From: Lichtheimia corymbifera B2541
Lineage: Eukaryota; Mucoromycota; Mucoromycetes; Mucorales; Lichtheimiaceae
Reading direction: 5' to 3'
Length of the DNA: 64,000 bases
Assembly: GCA_000697475.1 (NCBI GenBank)
Contig: JNEU01000906.1
Span: 62,001-126,000 of the forward strand
This document shows positions 1 to 13,264 of this stretch, one piece after another. The notes below the pieces were generated by a model that was not told the DNA's origin, searched no databases, and was given only the letters and a program-made list of their open reading frames with translations. Made by a program: the position numbers and the translations under genes. Numbering within the stretch: the first letter of the stretch is position 1; each line of letters begins with the position of its first letter.

Positions 1-1421
1 TACGATCCTATCAAGAACACTCACATCATTGCTGTCCGCAAGAACAAGTATTACGTGATTGATACCGTTCAAAATGGTCGTCAGCTTTCCACCGGTGAAC
101 TTGAATACCAATTCCAACGTGTCATTGATGCTGCCGGTTACAGCAAGGGTTTGGGTCTTGGTGCCTTGACTGCTGATCAACGTGACAACTGGTACGAGAA
201 CCGTAAGCTCCTTTTGGCTGCTCACCCCAAGAACAAGGAGTTGCTTGATAAGATCGAGACTGCCTCTTTTGTCGTTTGCCTTGATGACTCTTCTCCTGTC
301 ACTCGTGATGAAGGCTCTCGTGCCTGCTGGCATGGTGACGGTCGTAACCGTTTCTTTGACAAGCCTGTTCAATTTATCGTGTACGAGAATGGCAAGGCTG
401 GTTTCAACGGCGAGGTAAGGAAAGCGGGTGATTTAGGAATGTCACAAGGAGAATACCGGTATTAAAAAACGCCCTTGTAGCACTCTATGATGGATGGTAC
501 TGCCACTTGCCGTTTGAACGAATTCGTTTGCGATGTGTAAGTATTTCATCGACTCTACATACATGACATTGGCTTACGTGGAATGATGATGATGATAGTA
601 TTGCCAAGTTGCCCCTTGCTGTTTCTCAAGCTAATGGTAGCCTTCCTGCACCTGAGGAGCTTCAATTCCAAGTCAATGCTGAAGTCGACCAAGCTGTCAA
701 GGCTGCTGAGGCTCGCTTCGATAACTTGATTGCCAACCACGACCTTACTGTGCTTGCTTATCAAGGCTTTGGCAAGAACCAAGTCAAGAAATTCAAGTCC
801 TCCCCTGATGGTTTTGCCCAAATGGTGATCCAACTTGGTTATTACAAGATGTTCGGTGTTTGCCGTCCCACCTATGAATCTGCACAAACCCGCAAGTTCC
901 AATTGGGTCGTACAGAGACCTCTCGTACTGTGAGCGAAGACTCGGTTGCTTTCTGCCGTGCTATGGAGAACCCCAGTGCCACCAACGAAGAAAAGATTGC
1001 TGCTTTCCGTAAGGCTATCAAGTCGCAAGGTGCTTACATGGGTCAATGTGTCAACGCTCGTGGTGTGGATCGTCACTTGTTCGGTTTGAAGAAGAGCCTT
1101 CGTCCCAATGAGCCTGTGCCTGCTATCTTCAGCGATCCTGCTTTCTCTTATTCTCAACACTGGTACTTGTCCACCTCCCAACTTTCTTCTGAATACTTTG
1201 ATGGCTACGGTTGGGGTATGGTCAACAATGATGGTTATGGCGTTGCTTACATGATCAAGAACAACGCTTTCCACTTTAACGTTGCCAGTGTCAAGGATCT
1301 TGAGGTTCACGGCAAAAAGTTCTACAATGGTACCCAGCAATTCAAGCAGTGCTTGGAGGATGCTATCAACGATCTTGGCGATCTCTTGAAGACCGAGCTC
1401 AAGCCCCAAGCCAAGTTGTAA
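1..1421 (+). CDS. Carnitine O-acetyltransferase, C-terminal part (5' truncated by window)
   Basis: Exons 1-414, 481-536 and 599-1421 join in phase to give 430 residues; the N-terminal third lies before the window, since family members are usually about 600-670 residues. The enzyme moves acetyl groups between CoA and carnitine so that they can cross peroxisomal and mitochondrial membranes. Visible family marks are HSMMDGT, containing the catalytic His, at the start of the small second exon; the CoA-side block FKSSPDGFAQMV; and the carnitine-side blocks STSQLSSEYFDGYGWG and NNDGYGVAYM. The last residues are QAKL, and AKL is a peroxisomal PTS1-type ending like that of yeast Cat2 (recalled family knowledge), so peroxisomal import is likely. 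A mitochondrial leader cannot be judged. Codons are strongly biased toward C-ending and G-ending forms (AAC, AAG, TTC), suggesting high expression. Confidence 0.95.
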
Positions 1422-1653
1422 AAAAAAGAAAACCTATATTCCCTTATCGTATTGTATTGTGCATTTGCCATTTCTTTCACCCATCAACTTTTTATATACA
1501 CACGTCGCGCTTCCTCCGTTCACATCCCTTACACCCATCGACTAGACACTATACTTGTTGTATGGCAAATCAAAAGAATGAAAATGATGGATTCTTTGTT
1601 TATCGAACAGAATGTGGATGAATGATCTATGTCTTTTATATAAATACATTGGA

Positions 1654-4535
1654 TTAAGGCGAGTGATGGTGTTGGTGGTGGTGATTGTCCTCCTCTTCAT
1701 TGTCGTTGTTGTGAGGTGAGGATGAGGTGCCAAACTCCGATAATGATGGAAGATGGGAATCCGAGTTGAGCAAGTCGTCATAGTATGTGATGCGATAACG
1801 TGAATTTGTGTTGGAATCAGCTGTACTGGAACGTCCTGGTGTTGGTCTGAAATAATGTGTATAAAAGTAGGATGATAAACGACTGCTGTTCCGTATACTG
1901 CTACTGGTTGTTTCCTCGCCACTTTCGACCCAACTATCGCGTATACTGCTGCTGCTGGTCACATTCTGGGTATCATATGCCGATTGATCATCTTCAAAGA
2001 AACTTCGTCGTCTGGCTGGAAGCGTTTGATGTCGTTGTAAGGATGTTGGTGGTTGTGGTTGTCGATTGCCAATCAATGGTTCTGAGCCACGTCTTCTCAA
2101 CGATGGTAGCAGCACTTGCTCTTCTTGACTACTTCCATCATCATCATCATCATCGACTTGATTCTCAGGTGTGGTAGCGGTACCCATATATTGCTTCAAA
2201 TCTGGCATGGATCGTGGTCGCTGTTCTTGTTGCTCATCATCCTTAGTCTCAGGCACAAGGGGTGTGATGACTGGCATTGATTGGGGTCTTGGCGGTGATG
2301 GATCATCATCATTCTCTTGTTGCTGATGCACTTGTATATCGACACCATATTGTTTCAAGGATGGCATTGAACCACGACGTTCATCGATTCCTTCTTCTTT
2401 TTCTGAAACAGCTGCAATTGGAAGGGAATCATGGCGTCTTTGTAGAATAATAGCACGTTGTTGTAGCTCTTCCGCCTCATCGTTCTCATTATGATTCACT
2501 GGCTCATTGTTGTTGTCCATAGAAGAGCGAGGGCTGTCAATCAAAATGGATGGGATTAAGCTTGTGGTTGAAATTTCAGGTGCTGAGATATGAATGGATG
2601 GTAATGAAGCTTGTTGTTGCCAAAGACGTTGCATGTGATCATGTTGCATTAATCCACGTTGACTTTGCTCATCATCATCCGCATCATCAATAGAGCTTGC
2701 GTGATGGCTGTTTGTGTCATTGTATTCACGTCCATTGTCATGCACGAGCACTTGTTCGACATGAGAGCTTGCACCATCATCCTCATCATCCTCATATTCA
2801 TCTTCATCGGTGTCCTCAGGTTCCAGAGCATCGGTTTCAGATACAGTGCAGAACTTGAAGGGTGCTCCATCATCCATCTCAAGTACAGTGAGTCGACGTG
2901 TGTTGCGGCGATGGTCTTGTTGGACGGTATCTTGTTGTTCTTGATGATGATGATGATGGAAGCCATGTTGCTCTTTCAGATCCATACGCTTGCCCACCAT
3001 CTCAAAAGCATTTTCAACAGGCTCTACAGTGTGGTGATATACTTGTGGCAATAGATGCTTGACATCATCATGGATCATGGGTGTCAGTAACTTTTTGTGA
3101 ATAGCAGGATCTTGGAACTGATTTGACAAATCTTGCTGCTTGTTCTCTTTTTTGTGCTTTTTGCCATGTGATTTCTTCTCAGTGTTGGTGGGTGCAAGCT
3201 TTTCTTGTTCCTCTTCAATGATAATAGGTGCAATTGTCCCCGAAGCGGTGCCAGTCAAGAAAGCGCCCAATGTCTGCATACGTCGATAATAAAAGTACTG
3301 AAATCCAAGAGTGAGCACTGGTAATGGGATAAGAACATAGGACTGCACATGGCCACCCTTGAGATTCAGGATAATGATCATGAGCACCTGGAAGAGAATG
3401 GTGGATGTCAAGAGTGCTTGAAAAAGTACAGGCCACATACGACCACCGCTTTCGATCTTGGTGACAAAGATATACATGAGCATATACTTGTAGACGATGG
3501 TAGAGACCACGAAAAAGAGCAATGCGAAGGGAAGCACCAAAGGGGCGATGGCTGAGTATAACAAGGCAATGGTGAAAAAGAATAACAACATATTGTATGC
3601 CAAGGGATAATCAAAAGGTGGAGGTTGTGCGAGTTCGCGTAATTCACGAGGACTAGGACGCGTGATCCATTTGCGCAAAGTGATCAATAGCAGTGGTAGC
3701 ACTTGTGCCATCTCCATAGTAAGACCGAGTGCCTTGACACATACATAGTTGATCCAAAATGTTGACACGTTGGTAATGTTCTTGGCAAGCTGTACAATGT
3801 AGGTTCCCAAATCAATATCATCTGCGAGTGTGCCGTTGAGGATGAGTGATCTTATCTGGCCGTAAATGCCAATAAAGATGGATGCAAGGGTGAATACAAG
3901 CAGGTTGTTGATGATGAAAAAGATGTACAGCTTTGTAAACACCTTCCGATCAAGAGTTGTTTGAGTGTGATAACCTTGTTGCTTTGAAAGAAAGCGGAAT
4001 AACATGGGGAGCACCAAGAAAAAAAGAGCCATGACAATAGGTGTGAAATAGGACTGGATCATTCCCATTAAGAATGCATTGTTGTCAATAAACTCCTCGG
4101 AATTGGGCAGCATACGGATCAAATTGACAATGTTGGATGTGGCCGAGAGTGCACCCACAGGAATCATCCACAAAAAGATAAACACCCAAAAGATCCCGCG
4201 TCCTACCCATCGACGTACGGTTCGTGTCTTGTCATCCAATGGCAAATTGGGCCATATCAAATCGCTGGGTGGTGGAGACAGCCGTATCGAGAAAGCCTTT
4301 TGATGCATAAGGGATTGATCAACAGCATGCGCATGCGGAATCTGCTTGAACGACGCCCATCCATAATTGGCTACCTTGGCACTGCTGTTGGCTCTAAGCT
4401 TTTTGATCTGGGATTCAAGCTCTTTGACATGTTCTGTGTAATAATCGATCGCATCGACCTTTTTGCCACCACAAAACAAAAATCCACCTGTACGCATCGT
4501 AGGTCGTTTCTTGTTGCTCACTGCTTTGCCATCTA

Positions 4536-4571
<36 letters not shown>

Positions 4572-5592
4572 TTAATCACCTGAATCCATAATGCATGTAA
4601 TATCACTTACCACTCAAATAAGATGACAATGAGTTTTCTAAAAGGCGTACAGCTTCCTCGTGTTCTTGAGTCAATTTGGTCAACTTTTGGCTGTGGTATC
4701 CAATCATGGCTTGCTCCACCGGATACTTGAGGCCCATGCCATTCATCCAATGCTTGATGCCGTCGTCCGATCGCTTGTTTTCTGGAATGTTGGTGACCAG
4801 CAATGTACGTGCTGAGAGTGCATTGGGAGGATGTCGAAAGTAACGCTGTCGCATGTCGATATAGTCGCACGATGCCCGGAACATGAACCATCCAATGAGG
4901 ATAGAGAACACCCAAGTGGCTACTGTTGGAGACCAATACCAGCGAATGTCGTTGCGAGCTTCATCGTCCGAATAATTGATACCAGAAATGGAGAGAAGGT
5001 CAAGCCCAGCTGCTGGCGGCCAGTCCCTGTGTTACGCGTGCATTGTATGTTTGTGTAACGTGAGTTGAAAAAAGCTTAAAACGGGAGACACCACACACCA
5101 CACCACCACCACTCCTTATGAGACCTTACCCAGTGTGGTAAGTAGCTACAATATTAACTGGGATCAGGGCACAAACGCCAATGACGCTCATGGCAATTAA
5201 CAGACGCCGCAACAATCGGATAAACCTCAAGAACAATACCGCATCAAACCCAATGCGTTCCATCAAGAAATCATCATCGGCCTTGAGCACCGGTTTTATC
5301 CATGCAAACCATCCTGTCCCAATGGCTGGCGGTCGTTGTCTACATAGTATAGAGTTTGAGTTATCCTACATATCTATATATATATAAAGTTGTCTCTCTC
5401 TCTCTCTTACTCGGGTGAAGAAAACTTGTATTTGGGTGCATAGACAAGTGTGTGGCGTGGACGTAGAAAACTGAAACCAGCAATGACAGCCAAGGAGACA
5501 CCAAGGCTGATCCCCATTTGGGTACCCATACTCTTGAGTGTCAAGGTGGCATCCGTGCTTATTTGCTCCTGGAATGGGGTGTAAACATTCAT
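1654..5592 (-). CDS. CSC1/OSCA/TMEM63-type (DUF221) channel with a very long C-terminal tail
   Basis: Exons, in transcription order, are 5592-5411, 5339-5130, 5026-4611 and 4532-1654; all phases agree, giving 1228 residues. The family forms calcium-permeable, osmotically or mechanically gated channels and lipid scramblases of the plasma membrane or vacuole. Order seen: an N-terminal membrane helix (about residues 20-45), two more helices in exons 2-3, a cytosolic RRM-like block beginning TLLVTNIPENKRSDDG, then at about 370-710 a cluster of hydrophobic helices corresponding to the RSN1_7TM domain. From about 715 to the end the protein is charged and low in complexity (Gln, Asp/Glu and His runs; SMPSLKQYG-like repeats). 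The core fits the family, while the roughly 500-residue tail is far longer than in yeast Csc1. Intron 3 ends in a (TG)n tract just before its acceptor. Confidence 0.92.
4541..4567. repeat. (CA)n microsatellite in channel intron 3
   Basis: About 13 uninterrupted CA units. On the minus strand this is a (TG)n tract ending about 8 nt before the acceptor of the CSC1-like gene's third intron, so length variation here could affect splicing. Confidence 0.95.
5393..5406. repeat. (TC)n microsatellite in channel intron 1
   Basis: Short TC run immediately after the 5' splice site of intron 1 of the CSC1-like gene on the minus strand. Confidence 0.85.
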
Positions 5593-5884
5593 GAAAACAA
5601 AACCAAAAGGAAAGAAGAGAAGAAGGGATCAAGTGAGTTTCAATTGTGCGCAAAATGAAAAGGTTGTTCACGCAACTATATTTGGAGGTTCTTCCTCGTG
5701 TCACCCTCCATCCATCGCTGCCTTTTTTTTGTGTGTCGTACTTTAATTGGGATCAAACATGGTAGGTAGAAAAAGTATTACAGATTCGATCTTTTTTTCG
5801 CTCAGCAAAAATAAAAGTGAAAACGTGGGGGACGGGGGAATTGATTATTCTGGTTGTAGGAGATGAAAATAAAAAAAGGGATTC

Positions 5885-7492
5885 CTATTTCTTTAAGGGT
5901 CCCCTTTTTCCAGTTGCCAATCGCGATTTGGGCTTATCATAAATGTGGCACTATAAAAGAACAAGGGTGTCAGCAATTCAATGATTGTGAAAAGATAGCA
6001 AAATTCAATGTATACCTTGTGTGCATGCCTGTACCACAAGACACTTGTCTTTCGTTTGGCGTTACAAATAGGAACGAATTGACGGCATTGGTGGCACAAG
6101 CCCTCGATCACATCATGGTCACCGGCACGCCGTTCCAGCGGCTCTGCAAAGTGTTTGCCTGATACTGAGGAGATGCCATGATAGAATTGCTTATGATACC
6201 AATAGGCACTGTTTTTGAGCTGAAGCCATTTCCCGGGTTTGCAATGATCACAGTAGCCTTCTTTGAGTTGCCCTGTGTAACGCACCCATTTGGGTGTGTA
6301 TTCATCTCCATCATAACGCAACTTTTGTCGACGTGGTGTTGCTCCAGGAGGTGTTTGACGTAATGGATGCGTGGTGGATCCGGATGCTGTTGAGCTGCTG
6401 TCATATTGATGCATCCCTGGATAGGAATCATTTACGCCATCGGTTGGTTGTTGTTGTTGCTGTTGTTGTAACAAATGATCACTACCCTGTTGTTGATGAT
6501 TGTCCATCACACCAGTCAACTTCCTAGCACGTTTGTTATTTGTAGACGTGGCAACAAGAGGAGGCGATCCATCAGGATGTCTTCTTTTAAGATCAGCAGC
6601 AAATTCTGCTGTTGGGTGATTTTGTAAGGGGGCTCGTGCACTGCTGCCATTATTAATGTGAGTATACATTGAGCTTGGGGGCATAGGTGGCACTGCCATT
6701 GTTGCCGCTTGGGGTCGGTAATGCTGCTGCTGCTGCTGCTGCTGATTGTACATATCCAATGAATGACGTCGATAGTAAATATCATTAATATAGCTAGCTG
6801 CAGCTAAAGGATCAGTAGTAGCTGCTGCTGCCGCTGCTGCCGCTGTAGTTGCTGTTGTGGTAGCAGTAGTAGTAGTAGTTGTAGTAGTAGTGCCAGCACC
6901 ACTGCTATTACTGCTTGTTGTGCTGTCGTCAGGAAGGTACATGGTCATGGAGAACAGGTCTAGGTAAGCTTGAATCAAAATTCCATTGTCGATACACAAA
7001 CATTGATAGCTGTCACCCGCCCCTTTTCTCGAGGGGGTGAAACGACAACTCACCTTGTCCAAACCCTGTCGCATAGTCGGGTTCCATACTAAACATCCCA
7101 TGTGAGCTTGTATCTACCTCTGTTGCTTGTATTGCTGCTGCTGTTGATGTTTCTGCATTAGAGTGAGGTGTTGCTCCAGATGCTATCACACTACCATTGG
7201 TAGATGTAGGCGTTGTCATAGCAGGCCAGCAGCATGAAAGAGGGGCCGATGGAGCTGCCGAATAATGTTGATGTTGTGGTTGGGGTTGTTGTTGCTGTGG
7301 TGGTAGTGGTGCAGGTGTGGGAGAACGTGTTGATGGTTCATGTGGTGACAAGTCGTTTTCAAACATAGCGGTGGTGGATGAATGTGGAGGAGGAGGTGGA
7401 ATAGCTGAGTCTTCTGTGCTGCCACAATAGCCGTTGGAAGATGTGAGCAAGGAAAGGAATTCTTGAGGATGTGTCAGCGTTGGCTGATACAT
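5885..7492 (-). CDS. Rua1 C-terminal-domain transcription regulator
   Basis: Exons 7492-7054, 6968-6016 and 5950-5885 give 485 residues with consistent phases. The first 370 or so residues are disordered and rich in Gln, Thr, Ala and Pro, with an 8-Ala run and two poly-Gln runs. The C-terminal 110 residues carry the fungal Rua1_C signature: KWVRYTGQLKEGYCDHC, then KNSAYWYHKQFYHGIS, then GLCHQC and WYRHAHKCH. The Cys pairs and His residues look metal-binding. The last intron falls exactly inside RHAHK/CHIYDKP, and only the spliced form restores the family motif. Rua1 in Ustilago regulates secondary-metabolite (ustilagic acid) genes; for Mucorales members the target is unknown. The ATG at 7492 was chosen as the first one not preceded by unlikely UTR-type sequence; MFENDL further in is an alternative. 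Confidence 0.88.
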
Positions 7493-9832
7493 GTGTGTAG
7501 TGTTGTCAACGAAAGAAATGTGCGAAAAGAGAGACGAGATGTGGAGGACGTAACAATACCGAGCAATTGAAGAAAAATATATTCTCGGCACAAGAAACGG
7601 GAAAAGGAGCAAAGGGGTTTTTCTGTGCAAAGGCCAACTCAAGGATACCCATTTTGATGATGACAAACAGTTTGTGACTTATGGCAAAAGAGCCATCATA
7701 TGTTCAAGGAGATTCCCCCATCAAGGTGAGCCTGTGATTCACGAGAGCCGCACATACGGCTGTCAAAGTGCCGAGAGACGAATGCAACCCGTGGCACCCA
7801 AATCTATCTTTTGCTCGGCGATCCAACGGCTTCCCATATCGAGAGCGTCCCTGATCTCTCTCTCGCTCTCTTTCTCTCTATTACTTTACATTCAAACCTC
7901 ACGTTCCAACGACATCTGGTCTGGTTCTCCTTGCTCCTTTGTGCTCTATTCTTGGATGTTCAACTGTGATGAATGACTAAAAGAGACGAAGGTTCCAAAT
8001 CTTTTCCAACCTTGTGCTTTCGAATCATCATCGAATATGTGGGTGCGTGTGTGTGAAAATAAAGACCCTTCTCTATTGAATGTTATGCATGGAACATATG
8101 ATCATAGGTGCTTGTCCTTTACATTGCCCATTGACGCTTACTTGCATAAGGCTGTTCCAGCCTCATACTATTGGTCTTCCTTCTATACATACTTTGAATG
8201 TGCGAAACATGGTTAAAGTTGTCGCACACCTATATCATGTTATATGATTTCCCATGCAAATTTGAATGTCCCGTGGTTCCTGCAAATACAAGAGTGCCGG
8301 TAACGCATTGATACATACTTTTGAAACGAAAATGTAAGGAGGCGGATGCGAGCACCCAAAGCAGCCAAGTCCATTTATGACATTAAAAAAAGTAGATGAT
8401 GATGCAAATGGGCTAGGATGATACATTATAGCTGATCTACATCATTGCCAAGTCTGTAGTGATAGCTTATCCATCATGGTGTATTATGCGCATCTGCTGC
8501 AAATTGAAAGCTGGGCACCATTAACCCACTGCGGATGCACACATGGCTAGCCATGGATTTGTGCATAAAAGACAAACATTCAACCACGCACACACGAGTA
8601 ACATACTCTGTGCCATTATTAGAAACAAGAGGGTTCCCAGCACCCATGACATTCTTATGTACACGACGTATCATCGTCACCCTGTCCTTAAGCGTTTACG
8701 ATGGGATATTTCTCGCCAAGCCATGGCTGCGTTTTACCATGCACAATGAAGAATGACTAATTGCTGCTCATACGACAACCTAGTAATAGAATGCGGGGTA
8801 TTAGTCATATATACGTGTGTTGTTTGCTCGGTTGCAAAATGACACGCACAAGCAACCATAATCGTATTGTTACCGGGATCAACTCACTCACGGGCAAGAA
8901 TCATTACCGCATGGTCTCGGAAAGCTTAGCGAAAATGTCCTAGTATATATCTCTTTCGTCTTGGCTGATAGTATTCAACATCATCGCAATTCTAAAGGTG
9001 TAATAATGAAGCTTTATTTGAGCTTGGGATCATTTTTATTGGTGCAGCTATATGCGTTTTTTCATCAAGATGTATATAAAAGGTCCAAACAGGGGCGTTG
9101 TTGCTGCTTGCAAGATCATCAGGCCATAATTGGGAATGGCCCCAATCTGTCAACATATCCTGGCAACAACCTGATATGGTGCATGTGCGGAGGACGAGGA
9201 TCAATATTCTAGTACGGGACTTTGCCTTGTAGTTTCTCCAGCAGTGGATATATCACGCAACGCAAAATGACGCAAGCTATATGCAGTAACACATGGATCA
9301 ATCAAACCATTGGGTAATGAGAGATTTTGCAGGTCGAGTTTGAAACTAATATGTTCTCGTAGGAGCCAATACCATTTTTGAAACCTCGGCCCTGCGATGG
9401 CCGAAAGAGCTGCAATGTGTCAGAGATGTAATGATATCTTTGTACACCAGACTACATATTGAAATACCAGGCTTAGTCGTGGGATAAATATCGCATGTGA
9501 TACGTTGTGTGGAGTGAGAAAAATATAAAGACAGATTTGACAGAAGGAGGAGGAGGAGGAGGAGAGGGGGGACGATCTTTCAAAACAATAACAAATGCAC
9601 GGATCTACGTGACAATGATGGTAAATGTAAGGCTCAATAAAGGTACTTGTTTACACGTGTCGTTTAATTCCAATAGCTTTAGTGTCTCATTTTATTGTTA
9701 TTGAAATCCCTATGTGTGTGTGTATATAAAAGCAACCTCACTCATCACCGACACACTTTTATCCTTACCCGATTTGTCACTTGCATAAAAAGCGAGCCTT
9801 GATTCGCATCATTCGTCTCAGTTTTTCCCGCC
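7493..9832. other. Long spacer between divergent regulator genes
   Basis: About 2.3 kb between two genes read outward, the Rua1-type and bHLH regulators. Only short, compositionally random reading frames are present. It holds a CT-rich stretch (about 7853-7880), a (GGA)n run (about 9545-9566) and a TG run with TATATAAAA at about 9713-9730, roughly 100 bp before the bHLH start and a plausible core promoter. No tRNA- or rRNA-like segment was recognised. Confidence 0.6.
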
Positions 9833-10824
9833 ATGGCTTCTTCTTCCCGTGCCAAGTTATTGAATCCCACGCAGTATCACCTGGAACAGCAGCAACAGCA
9901 ACAGCAAGAACAGCACAACACAGTCTCCCACCCGCTATCGTTGTATGATCAGGAATTGCCATCGTCTTCATCACCCTTTGTCGATCAGGACAATTTCTCT
10001 CAAACGTTCTTATCTCCCAATGCAACCACTTTGGACGAACTAGACGATGTCGACTATCAGTCAGGGATGTATGCTGACTCGACTTGGCTTGGTGCTACGT
10101 CACCACATCAACAACAACAACAACAACAACGAGTACAACCTATGCCAATGATGAATACCCATCATCCACCATATCCACTTCATCATCAACCTTTCGGTGG
10201 AGGAGGCACCACCACATCATCATCAAGCCCACCTTCTGGTGGATTTACAGGGCCAATGTCTGCACCTGCCAATATCCTTTCAGGTTTTCCAATACATCCC
10301 ACACCATCCTCCTTTGCCAATCATCAACAACATCAACCAGAGATGGCAAAAACTCTAGAAGAGGACTATGCGATGCAAATGAAGTAAGTTTCACTTTTTG
10401 GTGATGGGAAGATGAAGCAAAAAGATCAAAAAAGGCAATTGCCTAACATGGTTGGTTGTCTAGTCTACAAATGGTGATGGAGAAACGACGTCGTCGACGT
10501 GAATCGCATAATCAAGGTAAACTACAACCAGTGGAATGGAGGAGGAGAATGGGTTGATTGACTGATGGAGGGATATGATGGATCTCTTTAGTGGAACGAC
10601 GTCGCAGGGACAATATCAATGATCGAATCCAGGAACTGGGCACATTGTTACCAGAAACCATGTTGGATACCAGTGGCACATTCAAGCCCAACAAAGGGAT
10701 GATCCTTAAAAAATCAGTTGATCACATCAAGTTCCTTCAACAAGAAGTCAACACTTATCGACAACGAATCCAGGAATTGGAAAGTGTGCTTGGCTCATAT
10801 CAGGCGGCGACGAAACCGCAATAG
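9833..10824 (+). CDS. bHLH-leucine zipper transcription factor, MiT/TFE-like
   Basis: Exons 9833-10383, 10464-10516 and 10592-10824 give 278 residues. The N-terminal 180 residues are low complexity (poly-Gln, His, Ser/Pro), as in many activation domains. The DNA-binding part is assembled across the two introns: [11 protein letters not shown] from the short middle exon, then [20 protein letters not shown], the loop with [17 protein letters not shown], and a short Leu/Gln-rich zipper. The H-N-x-x-E-R-R-R-R core with NINDRIKELG-like helix 1 is what animal MITF/TFE and related E-box (CANNTG) binders have. The first intron splits an Asn codon, and only the spliced product completes the basic region. 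Nuclear role likely; targets are not inferable from sequence. Confidence 0.9.
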
Positions 10825-11085
10825 ATCCCTTTTATGGGTGATTGTTTTCTTTGGTTTTCTTTCTTGCATCTGCTCAGCAGAATCGTCACTTTATCACCTC
10901 TTTTGTCTTCTCTATATATATCTATCTATCTATACACTCTCCTGTTACAATACCATTGACATAACTTGTATATCATCCAAGTAGTAGTAGCCTCCCATTG
11001 TATACCACCCACTCTCCTTTCTTATGTAATCATGCCATTCTTCCCAACCCATGAATCATTATTTTGGATATATAAATCTCTTTGT

Positions 11086-12493
11086 TTATCGCCATGGATT
11101 ATCGGTCTCTTCAATATCCCACAAAGGATGATTACTACTACTGCTAACATGATGACGATCTAAGCCTTGCTCCTCCTCCAATTTCCTATCAATGCCTGCA
11201 AATCCAATATCCCTTTGCTCAGCAGCGACCCGTGTAAAGAATTGCTCATCATCGGCGGGGGGTGTCACTTGTACAGGTCGGCGTTTGTCATTGTTCCAGC
11301 TATCAATGAGATCCGCAAACGCTGATCGCTTGGAAGGTTCGATATCCATCACTGATTGTTGTTGACGTTGCTGTTGAGGAGATTTGATCAAAGGCGAACT
11401 CGTTGTTCGGATAGGATCCACAAGTATTGACCAAGGATTGCTTTCACTCTGAGGCGTACTAATCGATGGATTCATGGCGGGTGGTGTGGTGTCAAAACGA
11501 AGAGCGTCATTGGCAACGGATGCAAGTAATTCTGGATCGTCATAATAAGGATCATGTTGCTGCTGTTGTTGTTGGTGGTGTTGCTGCTGCTCATCGTATT
11601 GTTTGTTGCTATCGTCTGTATAAGAAGCCGATTGGGGTTTGCTCTTTTTGTGATTGTTGTTAAGGAATCGACTAAAGAGGGACGAAGATGCAGTGTTGTT
11701 GGTCTTGTTGTTATTGGATACTTGTGGTGGTGGTGCTTGTGCTTGTGAGAGGGATGAGGATGATGCAGGTGATGATAGTTGTTGTTGTTGTTGTTCAGGG
11801 GCCATAGGTGGCGATGTTGCCGTTGCTGGTGGTCTTTCAGGAACAGGTGGAGGTGCTGGTTTCTTAGCATTCAATGGCCTTTGAGGCACAGGTGGTGGTG
11901 GAGGCTTCTTTTCAGGTGGTGCTTGTTGTTGTTGTTGTTGTGGTCTAATTGTAGCAGCTGCAGAAGCTGGTCTTTCGGGTACGGGTGGTGGTGGAGGTTT
12001 CTTGGGTGACGAGGGTGATGTTCTTGTTGTTGTTGTTGCAGTAATCTCTGACTTGGATGATGCATTATCAGATAACGATGAACGTGCTGATGAAGAAGAA
12101 GATGTTGTTGCTGTTGCTTGTTGTCTACGAGGACTACGACGACTTGCTCCAAATAATGCATCTTCATCGTCTTGACCGCTTCGAAGTGCCGACCGCTTGT
12201 TATATAGACTACCACTTCCAAGCTTGGAGACATCGATATTCCCAAATATACTGCCATTATCCTTGCTGCGTAAAGGGTCACTCGGCTTAGGCGACTGTGC
12301 ACTGGACCCAAACAAGGGGTCATCCGTTGCTGGTGACGATGCGCTCAAAGGATCTTGAAATAGTTACAATCTCATTCATAAGACTCGTGTTCTCCACTAT
12401 CAACCACCCCATGTCTTCCCAATGTGTGCATTGACACTTACCATCGCCAAAGAGGTGGCTATGTTTAGCCCGTTGTCTAGACTTGAACGACAT
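11086..12493 (-). CDS. Proline-rich low-complexity protein with SH3-ligand repeats
   Basis: Exons 12493-12442 and 12353-11086 give 439 residues. I do not recognise an established family. Visible parts: a basic N-terminus (MSFKSRQRAKHSHLFG); repeated acidic/hydrophobic short motifs (DDPL, DPLFG, GSIFG, DALFG); then three KPPPPPVPERP-type segments that are classic PxxP SH3-domain ligands; then poly-Gln/Ser stretches; then near the end NPWSILVDP, a helical-looking FADLIDSWNNDKRR block and a terminal DNPWR. The conserved-looking ends and SH3 ligands suggest an adaptor in actin, endocytosis or membrane traffic, but that is inference from composition. The first intron splits an Asp codon (GD-DPL). 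Confidence 0.8.
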
Positions 12494-13264
12494 AACTATA
12501 CACAAAAGCCGAAAGGAGAGAGAAGGCGTGTGTCGAATGGCCAAGCTGTCCACCACCTGTCGGGCTTTTATATATCAACGCCTCGTGCTTCAGAAATGAT
12601 TGACGTAGTCAACCCAACTGTCATTGTTCTTTACACGCAGCTTCTTCCATTACCTTTATTATAGTATACAATTAGATATGGAATAAAGAATGATCCCTTT
12701 TCTCGCCCACTTTCTTATCATAAACCTCGCATCTGTTATCGATAGCTAGCTAACTATATCATACATCATGCACAATCTGTGTGCCGAACTTGGTCCAAAA
12801 TGATCCTCGACCTTGGTTACCATCCCTTGAAGAATTGTTTAACCTGTTAATAAGAGTCCAGATCACAACCAGTCCATCTGCCTTGACATTTTATCAGTCA
12901 AAGCTTGGGCCTACCAATCACCAGCAAACACTAAATAAAACAAGGAAGATGTTTTATTATGGGCCAGACAAAAAGCTGCACTGCTGCTGCTTTATTAATC
13001 CATACCCCCTCCTCAAGGTAGTAACGGTATCATTCTTTTATGTGACCTTATAACATTATCAGCTCTTTTTGCACAGAATCATATCTTTGTCTGATTTCCA
13101 TCATCATATTTATTCTCTATTTGGGGAGATGGTGGTTGCCTGGCAACGATTATGCAGTTTCTACTACGACGAGATGTGTCAAAAAAGCGGCGCTCTTGCG
13201 GGGTTTCACGAAACGATAACCGATAAATGGGGTTCAATGATTCATTGTCTTCCTCACGTATAAA
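12494..13264. other. Divergent promoter spacer
   Basis: About 770 bp between the minus-strand proline-rich gene and the plus-strand NmrA-like gene. No coding signal was recognised. A TATATCA-like element at about 12571-12577 faces the minus-strand gene. The plus-strand start follows a CACGTATAAA sequence directly. Confidence 0.5.

Noticed and set aside
555..1409. Long minus-strand open frame opposite the carnitine acetyltransferase
   Set aside because: It mirrors the strongly biased codons of the real gene; no family resemblance, and the plus strand carries clear catalytic motifs.
11472..12323. His/Gln/Leu-rich frames overlapping the proline-rich gene
   Set aside because: Frame-shifted readings of CAA/CAC repeats; the accepted frame has SH3-ligand motifs and a clean first intron.
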